Numbered from the stretch's first letter, positions 6,265-13,958 are shown. The stretch is 14,189 nucleotides of DNA from CAZHMB01 sp964533515 (GCA_964533515.1 CAZHMB010000015.1:1-14189); one strand, 5' to 3'. The notes: generated by a model from the letters alone, not told the origin. Numbers and translations are program-made.

Positions 6265-7467
6265 TTAAAAATCCAAAACCATCCTCGCTGTTTCCATCAA
6301 TCTTGACTTGTAAACATCTGTAGTCTCTCCTTCCATCTTTTCAATTGAAAAAGAATTCATCAATTCAGGAATTTTTTTATTAAAATCCGAGGGATTTTGA
6401 TTTGAATAACTTTTTATTGTTTCATCCTCAATTTCATCAGAGTCCTTAGCTTCATTTTCAATATCCAAATCAACTTCTTTAGTTTTCAAATCATGGGTGT
6501 TCTTCAAAACAAAATACGCCCCCTTATTCAAACAAAATTCCTCAATTTTCTGAAATTTAATGTCAGAGTTTTTTCCATTCTCAAGTTCTCCTTTAACCCT
6601 CAACAAAACAATTTTATCCGTCAAGTCTCTTTCAGAAATACTTTCCATAATTTTCTCGGTGCCTGTATGCGCATCTCTGATTTCAAAACCAAGAGGCAAA
6701 ATATCTTTTATTTTTAGATTAACTTTCTGTAATTGTTCACCCACAGGAAAAGCAGTATCAACAATATAAAAACTCCCTTGCTGGAGATCCTCGAGTTCCT
6801 GAAAATTATTCGGAAAGATAGGTCCAGGATAAACAAAATTTTTGTACCTAAAATCTATATGCAGATGCCCCATAGCATAATAATCTGCTTTTGGTAAAAG
6901 ATCTGCTTCGATAGCATCAATAGGTAAAGTTCCTTTTGCTTTGTCGAGTGTAGTGTGCAACATCAAAATTTTAAACATCCCGGGAGAATCATTCAATTTT
7001 ACTTTCCTCAAATCATTAATTTCAAGGCTTGACTTTTTCCCGGGGTAACCATATATCGCAACATTTCCATGAACCACTGGATGCAAAATGATTTGTTCAT
7101 TTCTCTCTTGGCTTGAAGCTTCATCTTCAGTTTCAGGATTAAAACTTGCAACATTTTTACAAAACCCAGCTTTTTCAATAACATCCAAAAAAGTTTTTCC
7201 AGACGCAGAATAATCATGACTCCCTGCGATTATAAAACAAGGTATTCTTGCATCCTTCAATTTCCGAAGCTGCCCAAAAGTTTCTTTCAATATATCAATA
7301 GGCGGATAAGCCGTATCAAATAAATCTCCCGCTATTAAAACAAACTCAACTTTTTCCTTCAAACAACGATCAATAGTCATTTCAAAAGATTTAAAATTAA
7401 GATCACGCATCTCTGGCTGTTTCCATCCTCCAAGATGTACATCTGATATATGTGCAAATTTCACCAT
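6265..7467 (-). CDS. mre11: DNA double-strand break repair nuclease Mre11
   Basis: This 400-residue metallophosphoesterase is the Mn-dependent nuclease of the Mre11-Rad50 complex. Visible metal-site motifs are DVHLG (Asp9, His11), GDLFD (Asp48), GSHD (His84), LHTT (His171) and GHLH (His201, His203). The GNHD motif reads GSHD here, so the metal-bridging asparagine of Pyrococcus Mre11 (Asn84) is Ser83. After the capping region, an acidic low-complexity linker (about 330-352) leads to a C-terminal helical tail (365-400) that probably binds the Rad50 coiled coil, by analogy with other archaeal Mre11. I chose the ATG at 7467, giving MVKFAHISDVH as in the family. A TTG at 7476 would add three residues and sits closer to a GGGAAGG. 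A TATA box at 7511-7518 implies a short leader. It is the first gene of a three-gene operon. Confidence 0.93.
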   Translation of the reverse strand: MVKFAHISDVHLGGWKQPEMRDLNFKSFEMTIDRCLKEKVEFVLIAGDLFDTAYPPIDILKETFGQLRKLKDARIPCFIIAGSHDYSASGKTFLDVIEKAGFCKNVASFNPETEDEASSQERNEQIILHPVVHGNVAIYGYPGKKSSLEINDLRKVKLNDSPGMFKILMLHTTLDKAKGTLPIDAIEADLLPKADYYAMGHLHIDFRYKNFVYPGPIFPNNFQELEDLQQGSFYIVDTAFPVGEQLQKVNLKIKDILPLGFEIRDAHTGTEKIMESISERDLTDKIVLLRVKGELENGKNSDIKFQKIEEFCLNKGAYFVLKNTHDLKTKEVDLDIENEAKDSDEIEDETIKSYSNQNPSDFNKKIPELMNSFSIEKMEGETTDVYKSRLMETARMVLDF

Positions 7468-7510
7468 TTTATTCAAAATCCTTCCCTATCAGAACTACAA
7501 AAACTCTGAC

Positions 7511-7518
7511 TATATAAA
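7511..7518 (-). promoter_or_regulatory. TATA box for the mre11 operon
   Basis: TTTATATA on the minus strand predicts a start near 7488, leaving a leader of about 20 nt. The leader contains GGGAAGG (7486-7480), a possible ribosome site. No other promoter is visible before rad50. Confidence 0.5.
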
Positions 7519-7541
7519 GATTATTGGGATAAAGATTAAAC

Positions 7542-7551
7542 AAATTTAAAA
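7542..7551 (+). promoter_or_regulatory. TATA box and Shine-Dalgarno for korA
   Basis: AAATTTAAAA is centred about 37 nt before the korA ATG. GAGGTG at 7575-7580, a good match to the archaeal anti-Shine-Dalgarno, ends two bases before the ATG. Unlike several neighbours this gene therefore appears to have a short leader with a real ribosome site. Confidence 0.45.
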
Positions 7552-7582
7552 AGCTCAAAACATTAGAAATTTCAGAGGTGAA

Positions 7583-8929
7583 ATGAAAATTCAAATAATC
7601 TTTGCAGGTCCTGCAGGAACCGGGCCNNNNNNNNNNNNNNNNNNNNNNNNNNNNNNNNNNNNNNNNNNNNNNNNNNNNNNNNNNNNNNNNNNNNNNNNNN
7701 NNNNNNNNNNNNNNNNNNNNNNNNNNATCTTCCACGTTCTCGGCTTAGATTTTAAATCACTAGATGACCAATTAAAGATCCTCAAAAAAAGATATGAAGA
7801 AAATATTCAAGAAGCAAAAAAAGGGTATGAAGATTCAAAGACCTCTCTTGATATTGGAAAACCACTAATAAAAAACCCGGGCCTTCTTGAAAACGGTTCT
7901 CAAGGAATTTCCCAAGGCGCCATAAAATCTGGACTGGATATTTATTATGCATACCCCATGACTCCTGCAACCCCCGTGTTAGTAGAACTTGCCCAAGCCA
8001 CTTTAGATAAAAATTCAAAACATAAAACAATAGAACTAGAAAATGAAATTTCAGTCGCTAATGCAGGGGTTGGAAGTTCAATCGTCGGGAAAAAAGTTAT
8101 GGTAGGAACAGCAGGAGGAGGATTCGATCTCATGTCAGAAACTTTAAGCTTATGTGGAATAGCAGAAGTCCCCTTAGTCTTTTATTTAGCCCAACGCCCA
8201 GGCCCAGGAACAGGGGTTGCAACTTACACTAGCCAAGGAGACTTGAAAATAGCTTTAAACGCTGGACACGGAGAATTTCAAAGAATAGTTTTAGCCCCAG
8301 GAAATCCCAAAGAAGCAAAAGAATTAACAAACCAAGCTTTTTATTTATCTCAACGATTACAAAGCCCATCAATTATTTTGAGTGATAAACATCTCGGGGA
8401 AAGTTATTTCACATCAACCCAAAACCCCTCTTTCATAAAAATTCCGAATTCAACAAAACTGAAAAGATATAACAGCTACGAGCAAGACCCAAAAACAGGA
8501 AGCGCGACAGAAGATCCAGAAATTGTGAAAAAAGAAGTTGAAAAAAGATTAGAAAAAAAGACTTTCCTAGAAAAAGAAATTCAGATCCAGAAATTCCCTA
8601 CCCACAAATTTTACGGAAATAAAGACTCTAAACACACCATTATCTCTTGGGGTTCAACTCAAGGAGCAATATTAGATACCATGAATAACTTAGATTGTAA
8701 GTTTATCCAAATACTCTATTTAGAACCTTTTCCAAAAGAGATATTAAATGAACTTAAAACATCGAAGAAAGTATTACTTGTTGAAAACAACTCAACAGGA
8801 CTTTTGGGAGAACTAATAAAACAGCAAACCGGATTTGATATTCCAAAAGAAAATAAAATTTTAAGATACGATGGAAGACCTTTCCTCTCAGACCAACTAA
8901 ATGACGAAATGAAAAAAAGATTAAAATGA
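7583..8929 (+). CDS. korA: 2-oxoacid:ferredoxin oxidoreductase, fused gamma-alpha subunit (interrupted by assembly gap)
   Basis: Together with KorB this enzyme would oxidatively decarboxylate a 2-oxoacid to an acyl-CoA, reducing ferredoxin. The first 14 residues (MKIQIIFAGPAGTG) are the glycine-rich start of the gamma domain. After the N run, IFHVLGLDFKSLDD (49-62) matches the end of a gamma domain and leads through a charged linker into the alpha domain. That domain has YPMTPATP (124-131), ELENEISVANAG (151-162), GTAGGGFDLMSE (175-186) and QRPGPGTG (204-211), typical of the pyrimidine-domain fold. A C-terminal transketolase-like domain follows (from about 352). A gamma domain is normally near 180 residues, so the 100 N probably hide much more sequence. 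The frame is open on both sides, but that could be chance. The substrate (2-oxoglutarate, pyruvate or branched-chain acid) cannot be decided. Confidence 0.88.
   Translation: MKIQIIFAGPAGTGXXXXXXXXXXXXXXXXXXXXXXXXXXXXXXXXXXIFHVLGLDFKSLDDQLKILKKRYEENIQEAKKGYEDSKTSLDIGKPLIKNPGLLENGSQGISQGAIKSGLDIYYAYPMTPATPVLVELAQATLDKNSKHKTIELENEISVANAGVGSSIVGKKVMVGTAGGGFDLMSETLSLCGIAEVPLVFYLAQRPGPGTGVATYTSQGDLKIALNAGHGEFQRIVLAPGNPKEAKELTNQAFYLSQRLQSPSIILSDKHLGESYFTSTQNPSFIKIPNSTKLKRYNSYEQDPKTGSATEDPEIVKKEVEKRLEKKTFLEKEIQIQKFPTHKFYGNKDSKHTIISWGSTQGAILDTMNNLDCKFIQILYLEPFPKEILNELKTSKKVLLVENNSTGLLGELIKQQTGFDIPKENKILRYDGRPFLSDQLNDEMKKRLK
7627..7726. other. Assembly gap (100 N)
   Basis: Exactly 100 unknown bases, a conventional placeholder for a gap of unknown length, lie inside the gamma domain of the oxidoreductase. 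Any open frame drawn across it on either strand is unproven. Confidence 0.98.
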
Positions 8930-9711
8930 AAAATATTTCAACAAACACAAAACCAACTTGGTGCCCCGGATGTTTTAATTTTCAGATACTTGCAGGAATA
9001 AAAAATCTAATAGAAAAAAAGCTTGCAAAAAATCCTTCTGAAAAATTTGCAATCGTTTCTGGAATAGGCTGCCATGCAAAAATATTTGATTACATTAATC
9101 TTCCAGGAATAAATACTCTTCATGGAAGGGTGGCCCCAACATGTTTAGGAATAAAAGTAGCAGAACCTTCAATGAACGTCTTGGGTTTCTCAGGGGATGG
9201 AGATTCATATTCAGAGGGAATATCGCACATTATTCACGCAGCAAGATATAACAGCGACTATAAAATGATTGTTCACAACAACCAGGTATTCGCTTTAACC
9301 GTAGGCCAGCCAACTTCTGTAACAGAAAAAGGTTACACAGACAAAACAACTCCTCAAGGAGTAAAAACCCAAACATTAAATCCAATCAAACTTATGCTTG
9401 CTTCAGGAGCAAGTTTTGTGGCAAGAGTTTTTGCAGACCCTAAACAAGTAGAAAAAGTTATGGAAAAAGCATTAAAACATAAAGGATTCGCATTTATTGA
9501 AATACTTCAACCTTGTCTTATCTTCCACCCGGATAAAAACTACAAAGAATACACTTATGATTTACAAAAAACCAAACACAATATCACAGATGCAGATTCT
9601 GCTATGAAAAAAGCAAATGAATTTGATTACAACACTTTAGATAAAAAGACAAAGATTCCTCTAGGAATTTTCTATCAAAAAGAAAGGCAAATCTTCGAAG
9701 AAAATATCTAA
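8926..9711 (+). CDS. korB: 2-oxoacid:ferredoxin oxidoreductase, beta subunit
   Basis: This 261-residue subunit holds thiamine diphosphate and one [4Fe-4S] cluster. Four likely cluster ligands are visible: CPGC (Cys13, Cys16), GIGC (Cys49) and QPC (Cys197). The ThDP/Mg motif is GDGDSYSEG at 90-98 with the downstream HNN (117-119). HGRVAPTCLGIK (66-77) and LTVGQPTSVTEKG (124-136) are characteristic of KorB. The ATG overlaps the korA stop as ATGA, so the two are translationally coupled. No separate ferredoxin-like delta subunit follows, which fits the two-subunit (gamma-alpha plus beta) type; a DUF362 ferredoxin-domain protein lies 1.5 kb away. It ends 1 bp from the convergent acsA-like gene. 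Confidence 0.95.
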   Translation: MKNISTNTKPTWCPGCFNFQILAGIKNLIEKKLAKNPSEKFAIVSGIGCHAKIFDYINLPGINTLHGRVAPTCLGIKVAEPSMNVLGFSGDGDSYSEGISHIIHAARYNSDYKMIVHNNQVFALTVGQPTSVTEKGYTDKTTPQGVKTQTLNPIKLMLASGASFVARVFADPKQVEKVMEKALKHKGFAFIEILQPCLIFHPDKNYKEYTYDLQKTKHNITDADSAMKKANEFDYNTLDKKTKIPLGIFYQKERQIFEENI

Positions 9712-9712
9712 A

Positions 9713-11212
9713 TCACTTCAACTTGCTCTTAATAATTTTTCCAGAATTTCCTTTTGGAAGTTTATCAATAAATTCAACAACCTTTGGATAAGAATGCCCC
9801 GCATAATTTTGCTTAACAAACATCGAAATTTGTTCCTTTAACTTCTCAGACATTTTTCCTTCGAATTTCCTATTCACCACAATCACTGCTTTGATTATCT
9901 CTCCCTTCTGCTTATCTGGAATTCCAAAAACCGCAACTTCCTTAACTGCCGGATGTTTCAATAAAATATTTTCAATCTCAATAGGGGAAACCCTTTCGCC
10001 CGAGGTCTTAATCATATCATCTCTTCTCCCAGAAAAATAAAAATTGCTGCCTTTTTTTACCGCTAAATCATTAGTTTTAAATTCTTTTCCTAAAAAATAA
10101 CTTTTATACATTTTTTCATGCTTGTAAATACCAGTCATCATAGCGGGCCATGATTTTTCAATGACCATCATTCCTTTTTTAGTTTTAATTTTAACGCCAA
10201 TCGCCTCTCCAATAGAACCCTCTTTTTTATTTACATTTGCTACTACAATCGCCCCAGTTTCAGTTTGCCAATAAGTATCAATGACGTCTAAGCCTAATCT
10301 ATGATAAGCCTGAACAATACTTTTCTGAAGAGCTTCTCCAACACTAAATATCTTTTCCACATTTTCTAAATCTGATTTTTTAATATTTCCCCTAAAAAAT
10401 CTTAAAACTGTTGGGGCGGTGTAGATAATATCAATTTTATTTTTCTTAATAAATTTTAACCAAGCTTTCACATCAAATCTTCCAGCAATGCTGTAGATAC
10501 AACATCCCGTCAAAAGAGGAGCAAGAATTCCATAAACACTTCCGGTTACCCAAGCAGGGTGAGCTGAACAAAAATAGTTTTTATTCTTATCAAGCCCCAA
10601 AACTTTTTCGGCAGTATACTTCCATTGAACAGCACCTTGGTGGGGAATTTGAATTCCTGCAACAGGAGTACCTGCAGTGGAAGAAGTGAAAATCATTAAA
10701 CAAGTATCTTTTTTATTTTTCAAAACACGGGAAAATTTCTCTTTCTGCGATTTTAATTGTTTCCTAAACGCCCTATCTATTATCACTTTTTTATACTTAT
10801 TCTTATCTAATCTCTTAGACAATTCTTTATTTGTTATAACAGCATCAGCATCTCCCCTATCCAACCTTAAATAAAGCCCTTGTTCTTGAAACGCTTCAAA
10901 AATAGGACATGGAACACTTCCATGTTTTATAATTCCCAAAAACAGATAATAAAATTCAATACATTTTGGAAGAAAAATAAAAACTCTTGAATTCTTCTTT
11001 ATTTTCTTTTTATTAAGGTAATTTGCAACTTGATTAATCTTCTTGATTAATTCAGAATAAGTCAACTTTTCTGTTGTAAATCTATTTTTGAAAACTACTG
11101 CCAACTTATCTGGATTTTCCATAGCGATCTTCTCGATAGTCTCAACAACATTCAACTTATTGCCCTGAAAAACAATCTCTTTTTCCTCTTTTTTCCAATC
11201 CACCTTCTTCAT
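9713..11212 (-). CDS. acsA: Acetyl-CoA synthetase-like AMP-forming acyl-CoA ligase (AcsA type)
   Basis: This 499-residue ANL-superfamily enzyme would form acetyl- or propionyl-CoA from acid, ATP and CoA. It resembles Bacillus AcsA across its length: HPAWVTGSVYGI (218-229), AGRFDVKAW (243-251), SVGEAL (290-295), YWQTETG (314-320), SGRRDDMIKTSGERVSPIEIE (394-414) and PKGNSGKIIK (486-495) with the conserved Lys492. The acyl-pocket positions known from Salmonella Acs look conserved (Val222, Thr223, Val291, Trp315), suggesting a short substrate. The P-loop is unusual: TSSTAGTPVAG (176-186) instead of TSGTTGxPKG, so the loop lysine is missing. The TGD motif reads TND (380-382), with the ribose-binding aspartate kept. 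It shares a divergent promoter with the DUF362 gene. The family is clear; actual activity is less certain. Confidence 0.88.
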   Translation of the reverse strand: MKKVDWKKEEKEIVFQGNKLNVVETIEKIAMENPDKLAVVFKNRFTTEKLTYSELIKKINQVANYLNKKKIKKNSRVFIFLPKCIEFYYLFLGIIKHGSVPCPIFEAFQEQGLYLRLDRGDADAVITNKELSKRLDKNKYKKVIIDRAFRKQLKSQKEKFSRVLKNKKDTCLMIFTSSTAGTPVAGIQIPHQGAVQWKYTAEKVLGLDKNKNYFCSAHPAWVTGSVYGILAPLLTGCCIYSIAGRFDVKAWLKFIKKNKIDIIYTAPTVLRFFRGNIKKSDLENVEKIFSVGEALQKSIVQAYHRLGLDVIDTYWQTETGAIVVANVNKKEGSIGEAIGVKIKTKKGMMVIEKSWPAMMTGIYKHEKMYKSYFLGKEFKTNDLAVKKGSNFYFSGRRDDMIKTSGERVSPIEIENILLKHPAVKEVAVFGIPDKQKGEIIKAVIVVNRKFEGKMSEKLKEQISMFVKQNYAGHSYPKVVEFIDKLPKGNSGKIIKSKLK

Positions 11213-11232
11213 TACATTAAACTAAAAAAGAT

Positions 11233-11243
11233 ATATTTAAATA
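11233..11243. promoter_or_regulatory. Symmetric TATA element shared by acsA and the DUF362 gene
   Basis: ATATTTAAATA is almost self-complementary and lies in the 58-bp gap between the divergent genes. Its centre is about 26 nt from the acsA ATG (11212) and about 33 nt from the DUF362 ATG (11271). One element could therefore serve transcription both ways: leaderless toward acsA, with a leader of about 7 nt toward DUF362. Confidence 0.5.
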
Positions 11244-11270
11244 TTTGCAATACAAAAAAATTTAAAGAAG

Positions 11271-12368
11271 ATGGTGAAAAAAACAGGAAATTTTTCAGAG
11301 CAGGAAGTCTCAATTGTCAAATGCACCTCCTACAAACAATCTAAAGTTGATACGGCCATCAGAAAATCATTTAAGCTTCTTAAGATAGAAATACCCAAAA
11401 ACAAGAAGATACTTATTAAACCTAATCTGATCAGCGCGGATGTCAAAAATCCCAAAGCAACATATACCCAACCCCAGATTATAGGGGCCATATGTAAAAT
11501 TCTTAAGAAAAACAATTGTAAGATCTATATCGGAGAATCTAGCTTTATGAACACTGGAATTTTCTTTAAAAAGGCGGGTTATGATAAAATTGCTAAGAAA
11601 TATGGTGCAAAACTTGTTATATTCGAACAGGATAAACTTGTGAGGATAAAAAACAGCAAGAATAAGATCCTCAAAGAATTTCCAATAGCTAAAAGCTTGA
11701 AAGAAGTAGATTACATAATCAACGTTCCAAAACTAAAGACACACTCCCTCATGAAAATAACCGGGGCGATAAAAAATCTCTACGGTGTTATTCCTGGGGG
11801 CCTAAAGCAAAAATTACATACTAAAGCAGATAAACACTCAAGATTTGCAAAACTTTTAGTTGACATCTTTGAGAATCTCCAAAATAAAATTTTGATTAAT
11901 ATTATGGACGGCGTCATTGGAATGGAGGGAGTAGGCCCCACCTCCGGATGTCCAAAGAAATCAAATTTAATTTTGGCCTCAAAAAATTCTGTTAGCCTAG
12001 ATATAATTGCGAGTAAGATTATTGGATACAAACCAAAAGAAATACTCCCAACAAAAGAAGCTGTAAAAAGAAAATTGGGACACTGGGAAACTATCATTCT
12101 TGGATCAAAGAGAATCCCTCTCTTAAATTTCAAAAAGCCATACGTGAGAGATCGTGCTCCAAGAGCAATAAGAAATATCTTTAAAGGAAAACCGATCGTC
12201 GTTGATAAAACAAAATGTATCAAATGCGGTTTATGTGCAAGAAAATGCCCCCAAAAAGCAATAACTCTAAAGCCTTATCCGATAATTGATACTAAAAAAT
12301 GCATAAGATGCTTTTGTTGTATGGAAATATGTCCTCAGCATGCATTGGGTTTAAAAGGAAAAAATTAA
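11271..12368 (+). CDS. DUF362 protein with C-terminal 2x[4Fe-4S] ferredoxin domain
   Basis: This 365-residue protein has a DUF362 domain over about residues 14-280: IPKNKKILIKPNLI at 41-54, VDYIINVPKLKTHSLMKITGAIKNLYG at about 146-172 and the GMEGVGPTSG loop at 217-226. A bacterial-type ferredoxin domain follows (308-360) with two complete cluster motifs, Cys316/319/322/326 and Cys344/347/350/354. DUF362 has no agreed reaction; the iron-sulfur tail implies an electron-transfer role, probably in the cytoplasm since no signal peptide is seen. Nearby ferredoxin-reducing KorAB makes a redox link plausible but unproven. It is divergent from acsA and convergent with the thiolase gene, with 11 bp between them. 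All eight cysteines are present. Confidence 0.92.
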   Translation: MVKKTGNFSEQEVSIVKCTSYKQSKVDTAIRKSFKLLKIEIPKNKKILIKPNLISADVKNPKATYTQPQIIGAICKILKKNNCKIYIGESSFMNTGIFFKKAGYDKIAKKYGAKLVIFEQDKLVRIKNSKNKILKEFPIAKSLKEVDYIINVPKLKTHSLMKITGAIKNLYGVIPGGLKQKLHTKADKHSRFAKLLVDIFENLQNKILINIMDGVIGMEGVGPTSGCPKKSNLILASKNSVSLDIIASKIIGYKPKEILPTKEAVKRKLGHWETIILGSKRIPLLNFKKPYVRDRAPRAIRNIFKGKPIVVDKTKCIKCGLCARKCPQKAITLKPYPIIDTKKCIRCFCCMEICPQHALGLKGKN

Positions 12369-12379
12369 ATTCTGGCCAT

Positions 12380-13213
12380 TCAACTAACATCCTCCATCAA
12401 CCCACATTTTTTACAAATTTCTCCTCGAGCAGGCTCCCCACATACAGAACAAACCTTAACTCCAACAGAACTTCTCAATCCCTGAATTTTTCCATCCAAA
12501 TTTTCAAAACTTTTCACTATGTTCAATTTTTCTTTATCTGAAAAGTTTTCCAAAAAACCCCTCATCTGAATTCTGTAGGAATCAAATGCACACGGGCATT
12601 TTTCATAAACAACCAGCAATTTCATTTTTTTACTAAATACCCGAACAGAATCTTCAGGAACATAAAACAAGGGCTTAACTCGAGGAATAAAATTTTTGTC
12701 TTTAACATTCCTAGAGACAACCCCCACATTCCCGCTAAGTTCTGGGCTCCCTTTGAAAACATTCATCAAAAAAGTCTGACTTTCATCATCCAAATTATGG
12801 CCTGTCGCAATTTTACTTGCCTTCAACTCTCGAGCTTTTTTATTCAGAATCCATTTCTTCAAAACCCCACATATCGCACAATTCTTCAACCCCTTACCTT
12901 TATTTGAATTTTGGACCGCCGTTCTAAGATAACATATCCCCGAACCCATTTCTTTTTTGATGTCATATATATGTAGATTAATTCCTAAACTATTACACAA
13001 TTCCTCAACCGCTTCCAAACATTTCTCACTGTATTTTCCAATATGCAAATTCAAATGCAAACCTTCAATATTATAACCCAGTTTCGACAACATGTAAGCT
13101 GTAACAGCAGAATCTTTTCCACCAGAAAGTGCAACTAGTAGTTTTTCTTTTTTTGACACGCCTGATTTTTTGAGGGTGTTTGTTATTAGTGATTGGATTT
13201 TTAAGGGGTTCAT
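12380..13213 (-). CDS. TtuA/NcsA-type tRNA 2-thiolation protein lacking the N-terminal zinc finger
   Basis: This 277-residue PP-loop ATPase is of the family that adenylates and thiolates uridine in tRNA (U34 in the Ncs6 type, U54 in the TtuA type). The PP-loop SGGKDS is at 30-35. Cys112 and Cys115 in NCAICGVLKK, together with Cys206 in EKCPCA, correspond to the [4Fe-4S]/catalytic cysteines. GHNLDDESQ is at 138-146. A C-terminal zinc ribbon has Cys255, Cys258, Cys267 and Cys270. Family members usually start with another CxxC zinc finger; here the protein begins about 25 residues before the PP-loop strand. An upstream in-frame TAA with no start or cysteine codon in between, plus a TATA box 26 nt before the ATG, shows the short start is genuine. 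Which uridine is modified cannot be told. Confidence 0.9.
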   Translation of the reverse strand: MNPLKIQSLITNTLKKSGVSKKEKLLVALSGGKDSAVTAYMLSKLGYNIEGLHLNLHIGKYSEKCLEAVEELCNSLGINLHIYDIKKEMGSGICYLRTAVQNSNKGKGLKNCAICGVLKKWILNKKARELKASKIATGHNLDDESQTFLMNVFKGSPELSGNVGVVSRNVKDKNFIPRVKPLFYVPEDSVRVFSKKMKLLVVYEKCPCAFDSYRIQMRGFLENFSDKEKLNIVKSFENLDGKIQGLRSSVGVKVCSVCGEPARGEICKKCGLMEDVS

Positions 13214-13234
13214 GATTGAATAAAAGAAAACAAG

Positions 13235-13242
13235 CTTATAAA
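13235..13242 (-). promoter_or_regulatory. TATA box for the tRNA thiolase gene
   Basis: TTTATAAG on the minus strand is centred 25-26 nt upstream of the ATG at 13213, the spacing of a leaderless archaeal transcript. It fixes the N-terminus of the thiolase. Confidence 0.6.
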
Positions 13243-13275
13243 TTTTAAGGATACGAGAATAAAGAAATTAAAATA

Positions 13276-13734
13276 TTATTCTTGTAAATTCTCCAACATT
13301 TTACCAAGCCGATTTTGAAATAAAACCCTTGAAGGTTTTTGTTTTCCTTTTATTTTTGTAAAAAAAGAATATCCAAGACTACTAAGAAGGATAATTAAAC
13401 CATCCCCCATTAGATACCCCAAGAAAGAATACCAAGAATGGTTATCTAGTCCAATAAATAACGCATGACTTAATGCCAATATAACTGCTATTGTGATAAC
13501 TAATCTTAATTTATTCTCATTTAACCAGTTATTTGCTTTAGTTATGTAATATATTAAAATAGTTGCAAGGATGAATATAAAACCAAAAAAACCAAAATAG
13601 AATAAGACCTGTTTTATTATAGCATCCAAATCAGGGAAAAAAGCCGATACAAAAAAAGAACAAGTAGCAAGAGTTAAAACAAAAATTAAAACAATTATCT
13701 GTTCTTTGTTTAGATCATAAAAAACTTTGCTCAT
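13276..13734 (-). CDS. Four-helix membrane protein of unknown function
   Basis: This 152-residue protein has four predicted membrane helices, at about 12-32, 42-63, 76-94 and 102-124. A basic C-terminal tail (KIKGKQKPSRVLFQNR, about 127-142) is probably cytoplasmic. I recognise no family motif. Its ATG overlaps the stop of the preceding small membrane-protein gene as ATGA, so the two are translationally coupled and their products may interact. No promoter is seen between them. The tRNA thiolase gene downstream has its own TATA box, so this gene probably ends the transcript. Confidence 0.75.
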   Translation of the reverse strand: MSKVFYDLNKEQIIVLIFVLTLATCSFFVSAFFPDLDAIIKQVLFYFGFFGFIFILATILIYYITKANNWLNENKLRLVITIAVILALSHALFIGLDNHSWYSFLGYLMGDGLIILLSSLGYSFFTKIKGKQKPSRVLFQNRLGKMLENLQE

Positions 13735-13958
13735 ATAAAAAACCTCCTTAAAAATTCAAAGAAAATAGCAAAAATTAATAGAGGGATTAAAGCATTAACC
13801 ACAGCATCAATGTTCCCTTTTGAAATTGAATTTATAAAAGAAATAAGAACCGGAAGGACAAACACTAATAAACAGAATATCCCTAACAAAAATAAAATTT
13901 CCCTTAATCCTATTTGTCCTTTTTTACTCTTCATTTTCTCCTTCATCAGCAAATTCAT
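13731..13958 (-). CDS. Small two-helix membrane protein, possible class III (pilin-like) signal
   Basis: The 75-residue reading has helices at about 20-42 and 53-71. The segment KSKKGQIGLREILFLLGIF before the first helix resembles the Lys-Lys-Gly-Gln prepilin signal seen in archaeal pilin-like proteins. A second helix is unusual for a pilin, so a plain membrane protein is the alternative. The start is ambiguous. ATG 13958 has AGGT 6 nt upstream and overlaps the preceding gene by 35 nt. ATG 13934 gives 67 residues and has GGAG close upstream within the preceding gene's last codons. The stop overlaps the next ATG (ATGA). No known family is recognised. Confidence 0.65.
   Translation of the reverse strand: MNLLMKEKMKSKKGQIGLREILFLLGIFCLLVFVLPVLISFINSISKGNIDAVVNALIPLLIFAIFFEFLRRFFI

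Noticed and set aside
7469..7785. Minus-strand frames crossing the N run
   Set aside because: They exist only because unknown bases contain no stop. They overlap the korA start and the mre11 promoter.
8926..8929. TGA at the end of korA as a possible recoded codon
   Set aside because: It forms a normal ATGA overlap with korB, whose start and CPGC motif follow directly, so it is an ordinary stop.
11780..12223. 147-codon minus-strand frame opposite the DUF362 gene
   Set aside because: The plus strand there encodes conserved DUF362 blocks. The antisense product has no recognisable motif, and no promoter or ribosome site was seen.
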